Assembly (NCBI GenBank): GCA_016935715.1
Contig: JAFGQJ010000279.1
Span: 1 to 5,441, forward strand
From: Spirochaetales bacterium
GTDB taxonomy: Bacteria > Spirochaetota > Spirochaetia > SZUA-6 > DRHE01
Length of the DNA: 5,441 nt
Reading direction: 5' to 3'
The notes below the pieces were generated by a model. The model had not been told where the DNA came from. It saw only the letters and a program-made list of their open reading frames with translations, and did not search any database. A program made the position numbers and the translations under genes. Numbering within the stretch: position 1 is the stretch's first letter; each line of letters starts with the position of its first letter. Shown piece by piece: positions 1-5,441 of the stretch.

Positions 1-198
1 CTCCGGCAGACCGCGGATCAGGCGACCAATCTCGCCGATACGTTCCGCAGGATCGACTTTGCGGCGGTGGGCCCGGGCTTCTACGCGCACGATCGCGAAG
101 ACCAGGGCCTCGAGCAGCTTCTGCAGATTCATCATGCCGTAATCGGTGAGATCCTCGGAAGCCGCGATGAGGCGCCCAAGGGTTTCAACTGTTATCAT
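1..198 (-). CDS. Partial small hypothetical protein, N-terminal 66 residues
   Basis: Unrecognised gene read leftward off the window edge; only its first 66 codons are present and no stop is reached. The start is ATG at 198-196, preceded by GGAGG at 208-204 with a 5-nt spacer, which is a strong reason to accept it. The protein begins MITVETLGRLIAASEDL and continues with amphipathic segments rich in Leu, Ala, Arg and Glu (for example LQKLLEALVFAIVRVEAR around residues 25-42). It looks soluble and helical. There is no signal peptide, no cysteine and no metal motif in the visible part. It lies 112 bp downstream of the membrane protein gene on the same strand with no clear terminator between, so it may be the last visible member of the nitrate operon, though the gap is larger than the others. 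No function is assigned. Confidence 0.7.
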   Translation of the reverse strand, partial: MITVETLGRLIAASEDLTDYGMMNLQKLLEALVFAIVRVEARAHRRKVDPAERIGEIGRLIRGLPE

Positions 199-310
199 CG
201 ACTCCTCCCGAGCCAATCGCATCAGGTGCGTGTTCTCCCGGTGACCGGAGAGGCGGCCGGCTCGCGGATCTCGGCAGGCCCGAAGAGGCGTTCCTTCTCA
301 CGGCATCTCC

Positions 311-982
311 TCAAGCCAGGGCACCGACCGTCTCCACCGCAACGGCCATCAACAGGACGGCCGCCGACATCAACGGCGCAGGGACCGGAGTAACTGCGGC
401 AGCGCCGACCCTGCGCTTCCTGTGGAACAACAGGATCGCCGCTGTAATGATCACGGCGTTGACGCTCGAGTCCAGGAGCAGAAAGCCCAGAAGGACCTGG
501 GCGGGTTTGGCCAGAATACCTCCCTGGAAACCCAGCAGTGCTGAAAACATCAGGAAGACACAGCGCCAGAGCACCGATGCCAGAAGCGCCTTGGGGAACA
601 GAGCCGCTCCGGGCCGCAGCTCGGTTGCGCTCAGCAGCAGGAAGACGACCGTGCCTTCCGCGGCGATGGCCAGCACCGGGCTGCGGACGAACCGGAAGGC
701 TACGAAGGGCAGGGCTGCGCTCGAAAGCTTGATCCCGGCGGTGACCAAGGCCGTCCCTAATGCCGCCGCGGGCTTCCCGGTGGCCCGGACCGCCGCCGTC
801 ATGAACAGCAGCCCGATCGGGAACATCACCAACCCGGCCAGGTTCGCCACGGGCAGGAACCGGGGAAACCAGTGCAGGAGGAAGCCGAGGGTCGCCTCGG
901 CGATTCCCCAAAGGGCGCCGTAGAACAGAATGATGGAGACGGCCGCTGCCGCTCCCTGGCTTCGGTTTCGGACATCAGTCAT
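311..982 (-). CDS. Multi-pass integral membrane protein of unknown function
   Basis: A 223-residue, very hydrophobic protein. Probable membrane segments lie near residues 12-36, 43-65, 72-95, 101-118, 128-152, 160-190 and 203-222, so six or seven passes. Polar residues sit inside or beside them: Glu29 (GIAEATLG), Lys85 (AGIKLSS) and Glu109 (IAAEGT). The ATG at 982-980 is 4 bp after the reductase stop. Its Shine-Dalgarno GGAGGTGA (994-987) contains that stop codon, so translation is almost certainly coupled to the nitrate reductase gene. No heme-ligand pattern, CxxC motif or ATP-binding motif is present, so it does not look like a NarI or NapC quinol-oxidising subunit. The compact hydrophobic fold with buried charges loosely recalls ECF-transporter substrate-binding (S) components, but this is only a resemblance. 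It could equally be a small-molecule permease or an assembly factor. An overlapping frame (222-911) is its out-of-frame shadow. Confidence 0.85.
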   Translation of the reverse strand: MTDVRNRSQGAAAAVSIILFYGALWGIAEATLGFLLHWFPRFLPVANLAGLVMFPIGLLFMTAAVRATGKPAAALGTALVTAGIKLSSAALPFVAFRFVRSPVLAIAAEGTVVFLLLSATELRPGAALFPKALLASVLWRCVFLMFSALLGFQGGILAKPAQVLLGFLLLDSSVNAVIITAAILLFHRKRRVGAAAVTPVPAPLMSAAVLLMAVAVETVGALA

Positions 983-986
983 CGCT

Positions 987-3125
987 TCACCTCCGATCGG
1001 GATGGAATCCGCCGGTCACCGGCCCACCGGCCGGCCCCGCAGCGGGTGCCGGCCTGACGGCGACGGCGGCGTGCTTGTATGCCGGCTCGGCGCTGTAGGT
1101 GTCGAAAGCCGGATAGGTCAGCCTGTTGGTTTCCTCGTAGTGCATCGGCATGAACACCTCTCCGGGTTTGACCTCATCGGAGATCACCGCGTCCACCACC
1201 ACCGAGCCGCGCCGCGAGGAGACTTCGGCTCGATCTCCGTCGGAGATCCCGATCCGTTTTGCGTCCATCGGGCTGACCTGGACGAAACAGTTCTCAGGGC
1301 TCAAGCGATTCAGTTCGGCCACTTTCCCGGTCCGGGTCTGGGTGTGCCACTGCACCAGGGTCCCGCGACCGGTCAAAAGGACCAGAGGGAATTCGGGGGA
1401 CAGCTCTTCAGGTGCTGGCCGGCTGTCCTCGAAGATCAGGCGAGCTCGCCCGCTGGGAGTGAAGAACCTCCCGTCCGCGAAGAGCCTTCGCTCCGGATCC
1501 TCGGAGGAGCTTCCGGCCGGGTAGGGCCACTGGATACCGCCCCGCTCTCGAATCATCCGGTAGCCCTGTATGCCGGTGATGTCGCAGGGACGGCCGGCGC
1601 TGCACCTCTGGAGGATTCGGAACACGGCCTCCGGGTTTGTCCAGGAAGCGAACAGCTCACCGCAGCCCCACCTCTCGGCCACGGCCTTGAAGATGTCGAA
1701 GTCGGTTCGGGCCTCGCCCGGGGGGTCAGCAATCTTGTCCACGATCCCGAGCCTTCGCTCTGAGTTGATGAAGGTACCGCTCTTCTCTCCGCTGCCCGCG
1801 GCGGGAAGAAGAAGATCGGCGCGGACCGCGGTCTCGGTCGTGTGGTAGAGGTCCTGCACCACCAGGAAATCGAGCCTGCCCAGCCGCTCGAAAAGGGTGT
1901 TCTTGTCGATCCAGGAGTGGGCCGGGTTGGTGGCGATGATCCAAAGCCCCCTGATGCTGCCTTCGGCCACCCGCTCCAGGATCTTGTGATAGGGCAGGCT
2001 GTTGCGATCAGGGATCAACTCAGGCGAAATCCCCAGCCGATCGGCGATGGTCTTCCGATCCTCTTCCTTCGCGAAGTCGTAGCCCGCAAAGAGACTGGTG
2101 GTGTTGCTGAACAGCCGCGAGCCCATGGCGTTGGCCTGCCCCGTGATGGAATTGGGACCGGTGCCGGGGCGGCCGATGTTTCCGGTGATCAGGCAGATAT
2201 TGATGATGGCCTGGGCGGTGCGCACGCCCTCGTGGCTCTGGTTGACGCCCATGGTCCACCAGAAGGAGACCGCCCGGGCCTCGTGGATCCGCCGGGCCAG
2301 ATCACGCACAGCCTGCGGCTCGATCCCCGTCGTGTCCGCCACCGCTTCCGGTGCGTACTTTCCGACATGCGCGGCCAGCTCGTCGAAGCCTTCGGTGTGA
2401 TCCCTGACGAAGTCCCGGTCCACCCAGCCCTCCCGGATGAGGACATGGGTCAGGGCATACAGAAGGGCCAGATCGCCCTTCGGCTTCAGCGCTAGGTGGG
2501 TATGGGCGGCAGCGGCGGTCTTGGTCCGGCGCGGATCGACGACCACGATGTGGGGATCCCGCCTGTTCATCTTCACCCGATTCCACATGACCGGATGTGA
2601 GATGGTTGCATTGGAACCTACGAATACCAGCAGATCCGACAGCTCAAAATCCTTGTAGGTGAACGGCGGAGCGTCGAATCCAAAGGCCTGCTTGTAGGCC
2701 ACGGCGGCGGTGGCCATACATTGGCGGGTGTTCCCGTCGCCATGGATGCCTCCCATGCCGAACTTGAACAGCGCTCCAAGAAGGGCCATCTCCTCCGTCG
2801 GCATCTGACCGGTACTGATGAACGCCATTCCCTCCGGCCCGTAACGGCTCTTTATTTCCTTGAACCTCTCCACGAAAACCGTAAGCGCCCGGTTCCAGCT
2901 CACCGGCTGCATGGAGCCGCTGGCGTCCCGCAGAAGCGGTCGGGTGGCACGGTCCTCCGCCTGGAAGGCGGACATGAGGTGAAAGCCTTTCGGGCAGGAC
3001 TTGCCCAGGTTTACCGGGTAGTCCACAGCCGGCCGAAAGCTCTGGAGCCGGCCTTGATCATCCAGGACGGCGTCGAAGTTGCAGCCCACCGAGCAGTAGC
3101 TGCAGGTTGTCCGGATCGTATTCAT
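987..3125 (-). CDS. nasC: Cytoplasmic molybdopterin nitrate reductase, NasC/NarB type
   Basis: A 712-residue catalytic subunit of the bis-MGD molybdoenzyme family, expected to reduce nitrate to nitrite. The N-terminal [4Fe-4S] site has Cys8, Cys11 and Cys15 (CSYCSVGC) plus Cys44 in CPKG, with the conserved Lys46 thought to link cluster and cofactor. The likely molybdenum ligand is Cys136 in GNTRQCMATAA, matching the NRxCM pattern of Nas/Nap nitrate reductases rather than formate dehydrogenases. GPNSITGQANAMGSR (323-337) is a variant of their GPFSLTGQPNAMG signature. TGRG (585-588) and WHTQTRTG (593-600) mark the C-terminal dinucleotide-binding domain. There is no Tat signal, so it acts in the cytoplasm. 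The length fits single-cluster NarB/NasC enzymes that take electrons from ferredoxin, flavodoxin or a flavoprotein; no such partner is in the window. The start at 3125 has AAGGAG (3135-3130) and overlaps the transporter stop as ATGA. The end is Pro/Ala/Gly-rich. Substrate assignment is by motif; another oxyanion is possible. Confidence 0.9.
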   Translation of the reverse strand: MNTIRTTCSYCSVGCNFDAVLDDQGRLQSFRPAVDYPVNLGKSCPKGFHLMSAFQAEDRATRPLLRDASGSMQPVSWNRALTVFVERFKEIKSRYGPEGMAFISTGQMPTEEMALLGALFKFGMGGIHGDGNTRQCMATAAVAYKQAFGFDAPPFTYKDFELSDLLVFVGSNATISHPVMWNRVKMNRRDPHIVVVDPRRTKTAAAAHTHLALKPKGDLALLYALTHVLIREGWVDRDFVRDHTEGFDELAAHVGKYAPEAVADTTGIEPQAVRDLARRIHEARAVSFWWTMGVNQSHEGVRTAQAIINICLITGNIGRPGTGPNSITGQANAMGSRLFSNTTSLFAGYDFAKEEDRKTIADRLGISPELIPDRNSLPYHKILERVAEGSIRGLWIIATNPAHSWIDKNTLFERLGRLDFLVVQDLYHTTETAVRADLLLPAAGSGEKSGTFINSERRLGIVDKIADPPGEARTDFDIFKAVAERWGCGELFASWTNPEAVFRILQRCSAGRPCDITGIQGYRMIRERGGIQWPYPAGSSSEDPERRLFADGRFFTPSGRARLIFEDSRPAPEELSPEFPLVLLTGRGTLVQWHTQTRTGKVAELNRLSPENCFVQVSPMDAKRIGISDGDRAEVSSRRGSVVVDAVISDEVKPGEVFMPMHYEETNRLTYPAFDTYSAEPAYKHAAVAVRPAPAAGPAGGPVTGGFHPDRR

Positions 3126-4429
3126 TCGTCTCCTTCCTTGTGTGCGCGCCGGCGGCCGGCCGAAGCATGCCGCATGACGAGTACGAGGATCAACGAGACC
3201 GCTGCCAGCACGACGAAGATGACGAATCCCCGGGCGTAGCCGGAGCGGCTTCCCGGCGTCCTGACGAAATACGCCATGAGATTGGGGATCACGAAGCCGC
3301 CGAAGGCGCCCAGACCGCCCACCCAGCCGGCCGCTCCGCCGATGGCCTCCGGCACTTCCTGGGGGACCAGCTTGAACACGGCGGCGTTGCTCACTCCCAT
3401 CCCCAGTGCCATCAAAACGATTGCGAACACGGCCGGACCCAGTGCTCCGGCCAGAGTCATGACCACGGCGGCTGCGCCGGTCAGACCCACGGCAAACAGG
3501 GCGGTGCGCTCACCACCGAATCGGTCGGCGATCGGTCCGCCGGCCACCCTCACCACCGAAGCCAGCAGGGAATAGAGTGCCGTCAAGGCGCCGGCGGTGG
3601 CAAGCGGTACACCATGGAAGGAGGCCCAGTAACTGGGGAGCCAGCCGGTCAGTGCTATGAAACCTCCGAAGGTGGTGAAGTAGATGCCTACGAGGGCCCA
3701 GGTCTGCCACTTGCGGGCCGAGACTTTCAGGCTCTCTCTTGCCCTGGCCTTGGGGAACAGTTCCTGGCCGTGGATCTCCCTGGCAGTCCTCATGGCCGCC
3801 TCCGGGGAAGCGCCGCCGTGCAGAAGCTGGAAGTACCAGGCGTTGCGCCCCAGCAGGGCATAGGCCAGTGTTCCGAGACCCAGAAAACCGAGCCAGATCA
3901 GATAGGAGCCCGGAAGACCCATCCGGGGAATGGTCACGGCGGAGAGAAGCACGGCGAACAGGCCAGGAGCCAGATTGCCGATCCCTGCGTAGGTTCCAAG
4001 TGCGGTGCCCTGTTTCGATTGGCTGAACCAGTAGGAGGTCTGGCTGATGCCCACGCTGAAGGTAGCGACCCCGCATCCCCCCAAAACTCCGAAGATCAGC
4101 AGCAGAGGAAAGATCGCCTCTATCGAAGCTTGCCCCAGGGCCAGAACCAGGTAGATCCCCAGGATTCCCGCCGTCGAGAGCGAGAGGAGTATCAGGAACG
4201 GCCTGCGGCCGCCGGTGGTGTCCACCATGGCCGAGAAAGGGATCCTCAGGATCGAGCCCGACAGGTTGGGAACAGCGATCAGCAGCCCCGCCAGGCCGGC
4301 CGTAAGCCCGACCGACTTCTCCAGGTAGGCCACCGTGGGACCGAACAGGGATACCGCCGCGAAACCGATGAAGAAACCCAGTGTCGCGCCTGCCAGCCCC
4401 TGGATCGGAGAGCCTTTGATACCGGTCAT
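3122..4429 (-). CDS. narK: NarK-type nitrate/nitrite MFS transporter
   Basis: A 435-residue inner-membrane transporter of the nitrate/nitrite porter group of the major facilitator superfamily, with about 12 membrane segments. Two membrane arginines correspond to the substrate-binding arginines of NarK: Arg62 in SGSILRIPFSAMVD and Arg294 in SVVRVAGGPIADRFGG. The two family glycine signatures are near GIGNLAPGLF (149-158) and GWVGGLGAFGGFVIP (368-382), and GVSNAAVFKLVPQ (345-357) is also typical. The central cytoplasmic loop (about 195-240) is fairly long and charged. I chose the ATG at 4429 because GGAGGTGG (4444-4437) lies 7 nt upstream and the hydrophobic protein starts there. A longer reading from 4507 would add 26 unrelated residues across the presumed regulatory region. 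It is the first gene of the leftward operon; its stop overlaps the reductase start (3122-3125). Direction of transport (nitrate uptake, nitrate/nitrite exchange or nitrite export) cannot be read from sequence. Confidence 0.92.
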   Translation of the reverse strand: MTGIKGSPIQGLAGATLGFFIGFAAVSLFGPTVAYLEKSVGLTAGLAGLLIAVPNLSGSILRIPFSAMVDTTGGRRPFLILLSLSTAGILGIYLVLALGQASIEAIFPLLLIFGVLGGCGVATFSVGISQTSYWFSQSKQGTALGTYAGIGNLAPGLFAVLLSAVTIPRMGLPGSYLIWLGFLGLGTLAYALLGRNAWYFQLLHGGASPEAAMRTAREIHGQELFPKARARESLKVSARKWQTWALVGIYFTTFGGFIALTGWLPSYWASFHGVPLATAGALTALYSLLASVVRVAGGPIADRFGGERTALFAVGLTGAAAVVMTLAGALGPAVFAIVLMALGMGVSNAAVFKLVPQEVPEAIGGAAGWVGGLGAFGGFVIPNLMAYFVRTPGSRSGYARGFVIFVVLAAVSLILVLVMRHASAGRRRAHKEGDE

Positions 4430-4520
4430 CCTGAAGCCACCTCCGTTCGTTGTACAGTCTGAAACTACTGTAAAAAGCCGGCAGGAATCGGTAACATGGG
4501 ATACCAAAGTTCATGTTTTT
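4430..4520. promoter_or_regulatory. Divergent promoter/control region between narK and the Crp/Fnr gene
   Basis: These 91 bp separate two divergently oriented start codons and are more AT-rich than the flanking genes, so they must hold both promoters unless one lies inside a coding region. I could not find a convincing sigma-70 pair or a sigma-54 -24/-12 pair in either direction. TTTACA (minus strand, 4474-4469) is a possible -35 for narK, but no good -10 sits at 16-18 bp; TACAAC (4454-4449) is only 14 bp away. Several short inverted repeats are present. The best is listed separately; weaker ones are GGTA-N8-TACC (4490-4505) and TTCAT-N6-ATGAA (4510-4525), the latter overlapping the regulator's start codon. 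An activator-dependent promoter would explain the weak core elements, but that is inference. Confidence 0.65.
4450..4475. promoter_or_regulatory. Candidate Crp/Fnr-family operator (inverted repeat)
   Basis: TACAGT (4453-4458) and ACTGTA (4467-4472) form a perfect 6-bp inverted repeat with an 8-bp spacer. Outer TT (4450-4451) and AA (4474-4475) extend the symmetry with one mismatch, giving 8 of 9 matched pairs over 26 bp. Size and symmetry suit a dimeric helix-turn-helix regulator, and the site lies between the divergent regulator and transporter genes. It is not the TGTGA/TCACA of Crp nor the TTGAT/ATCAA of Fnr. It sits only 5 bp upstream of the narK Shine-Dalgarno sequence, so binding there would more naturally block narK transcription than activate it, unless the promoter is further upstream. 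Relative to the regulator's ATG it lies at about -71 to -46. An RNA hairpin in the narK leader is the alternative reading. Confidence 0.45.
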
Positions 4521-5213
4521 ATGAATCCGGCTCTGATGGCACGAATACAATCCTGTCTCCTGTTCTGCAAGGCCGACCCCGCGGATCTGGCCCGGGATCT
4601 GGATTCAACCCCCTATCGGATCACGGTGCACGATCCGGGAGAGATGCTGTTGCTGAGAGGTGATCGCTTCGATGAGCTGATGGTCATCCTGGAGGGACGG
4701 CTGCGGGCGGTGATCGATGACCCCGATGGGCACATCATGACGGTGGAAACCCTGCACGCCTGCGAAGCGGTGGCTACATCCATTCTCTTCGCACCCCGGC
4801 CTTTCCTGCCCGTCAGCCTCTGCGCCGAGACCCGGGCAGAGCTGTTCCATCTCTCACGGCAGACCTTCCTCGAGCTGTGCCGACGACACCCCACAGTACT
4901 CCAAAGCCTGCTGTCCGACATGGGTGCAAGGACCTGTTTCCTGGCCAACCGCCTGCGTTTTTCCACCTTCACGACCATACGCCAGAAGCTGGCCATCTAC
5001 CTGCTGGAGCGCTCGCGCCAGGAAGGAAATCGGAGGGAGCTTCCGGTTTCCAAGCAAAGACTGGCCGAGCTGTTCGGCGTGAGCCGGCCTTCACTGTCTC
5101 GCGTCTTCGGTCAGTTGGTCGCCGAGGGTGTTGTCCGGCTATCGGGCCGGGAGGTCCATATCCTGGATGTTCGGCGGCTGCAGGAGATCGCCGAAACTGC
5201 CGGTGAGGAATGA
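4521..5213 (+). CDS. Crp/Fnr-family transcriptional regulator
   Basis: A 230-residue regulator of the usual family length. Residues about 10-125 form the cyclic-nucleotide-like sensor domain (PGEMLLLRGDRFDELMVILEGRLR at 39-62 is the typical beta-roll). A dimerisation helix spans about 126-147, and a winged helix-turn-helix occupies about 150-216, with SKQRLAELFGVSRPSLSRVF at 177-196. The recognition helix keeps the two arginines (Arg189, Arg194), but Pro190 stands where Crp and Fnr carry the base-contacting Glu. Cysteines occur at 12, 16, 81, 101, 120 and 139; only Cys12-x3-Cys16 is clustered, which is not the FNR pattern. The cAMP phosphate-binding RxS motif of Crp is also not evident (VATSIL near 84-89). 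The effector is therefore unknown; heme, nitric oxide or a redox signal are possible. ATG 4521 is the only usual in-frame start giving a full-length protein and has no Shine-Dalgarno sequence. Its divergent position suggests that it controls the nitrate operon. Confidence 0.9.
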   Translation: MNPALMARIQSCLLFCKADPADLARDLDSTPYRITVHDPGEMLLLRGDRFDELMVILEGRLRAVIDDPDGHIMTVETLHACEAVATSILFAPRPFLPVSLCAETRAELFHLSRQTFLELCRRHPTVLQSLLSDMGARTCFLANRLRFSTFTTIRQKLAIYLLERSRQEGNRRELPVSKQRLAELFGVSRPSLSRVFGQLVAEGVVRLSGREVHILDVRRLQEIAETAGEE

Positions 5214-5441
5214 CCGGCGATCCGGTTTGGCCTGAACGGCTGGCCCACCTCCGGCTGCCGGCCCAGAACCTCTTCGGTGAGGTAGTCCAGGATGAAGCGG
5301 CGGCTGCCGGTCTGCGATGATCTTGTGGTACGAGGGAGTTTCGCCTGGGATGATGAAACCGGGGGCGAACAACCCCTGCTGGCGGTCGACGGCAAATAGG
5401 TGCCCTGGGAGGAGTTTGGCAGAATGCTGGTGACTTTCGAG
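5210..5441 (+). pseudogene. Possible interrupted gene coupled to the regulator (frame change plus in-frame TAG), partial at the window edge
   Basis: An ATG at 5210 overlaps the regulator stop as ATGA and is preceded by GGTGAGGA (5202-5209). It opens a 36-codon frame ending at TGA 5318-5320 (begins MTGDPVWPERLAHLRLPAQ). Coding-like sequence then appears to continue in the next frame, open from 5286: around CDDLVVRGSFAWDDETGG, then LLAVDGK, a TAG at 5397-5399, and VPWEEFGRMLVTFE to the window end. From memory, the last stretch resembles a WEEFGRMLxTFEG motif of small uncharacterised bacterial proteins; this needs a search. One extra base between 5286 and 5320 and one stop would break an otherwise single gene. 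On the minus strand the same two phases are also open (frame from 5441, switching near 5300), so the coding strand is not certain. The plus strand is favoured by the ATGA overlap, the Shine-Dalgarno match and the motif. Sequencing error, true decay, or two small genes are all possible. Confidence 0.4.

Noticed and set aside
199..310. Possible terminator or extra small gene between the membrane protein and the partial gene
   Set aside because: The near-palindrome around 236-251 leaves almost no loop and has no U-tract. The short open frames here have no independent ribosome binding site.
222..911. Minus-strand open frame of 229 codons overlapping the membrane protein
   Set aside because: It is a one-base-shifted shadow with Arg/Gly/Pro-rich composition. 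The competing frame has a coupled start, a strong Shine-Dalgarno sequence and coherent membrane segments.
930..1763. Plus-strand open frame of 277 codons and further plus-strand frames (for example 1842-2495) opposite the nitrate reductase
   Set aside because: These are high-GC antisense shadows; the minus strand carries all conserved molybdoenzyme motifs in one uninterrupted frame.
3107..4462. Long plus-strand open frame of 451 codons opposite narK
   Set aside because: Its translation is rich in Gly, Arg, Gln, His and Pro with no domain, and it is the antisense shadow of a clear NarK-type membrane protein.
4490..4505. GGTA-N8-TACC inverted repeat as a second operator
   Set aside because: Only four matched pairs with no extension, which is expected by chance in such a region; kept only as a note in the intergenic entry.
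3510..4550. Minus-strand open frame of 346 codons overlapping narK
   Set aside because: Out-of-frame shadow of the transporter, rich in Arg, Pro, Gly and Ser and without family motifs.
4538..4553. TGGCACG, a match to the -24 half of a sigma-54 promoter
   Set aside because: The -12 half is absent (CAATC instead of TTGC-like), and the site lies inside the regulator coding sequence.

Overview
The window is a high-GC bacterial segment (clearly above 60% G+C by eye) with strong GGAGG-type ribosome binding sites and tight gene spacing. The gene set fits an anaerobic or facultative bacterium, for example Desulfobacterota or a high-GC Firmicute, but the sequence alone does not fix the phylum.

Layout. 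A divergent intergenic region (4430-4520) separates a leftward operon from a rightward regulator gene. Leftward, in transcription order: a NarK-type nitrate/nitrite MFS transporter (3122-4429); a single-[4Fe-4S] molybdopterin nitrate reductase of the NasC/NarB type (987-3125), overlapping the transporter by ATGA; an unrecognised multi-pass membrane protein (311-982) starting 4 bp after the reductase stop; and, after a 112-bp gap, the first 66 codons of a small helical protein (1-198) that runs off the window. Rightward is a 230-residue Crp/Fnr-family regulator (4521-5213). Its stop codon overlaps a short reading frame (5210-5320) that seems to continue in another frame to the window end, interrupted by an in-frame TAG. 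This looks like a decayed or error-containing gene.

How the genes work together (inference). The transporter brings in nitrate and/or exports nitrite, and the cytoplasmic molybdoenzyme reduces nitrate to nitrite. The divergent Crp/Fnr protein probably controls the operon, and perhaps itself, through an inverted repeat in the shared intergenic region. The regulator lacks the FNR-type iron-sulfur cysteine arrangement, and its recognition helix carries Pro where Crp and Fnr have the base-contacting Glu, so its signal and operator probably differ from the textbook proteins. No nitrite reductase, ferredoxin or flavoprotein partner, and no molybdenum cofactor gene, lies in the window.

No tRNA, rRNA, CRISPR array, insertion sequence or convincing intrinsic terminator was seen. 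The points most worth following are the unknown membrane protein fixed behind the nitrate reductase, the atypical regulator with its candidate operator, and the interrupted gene at the right edge.
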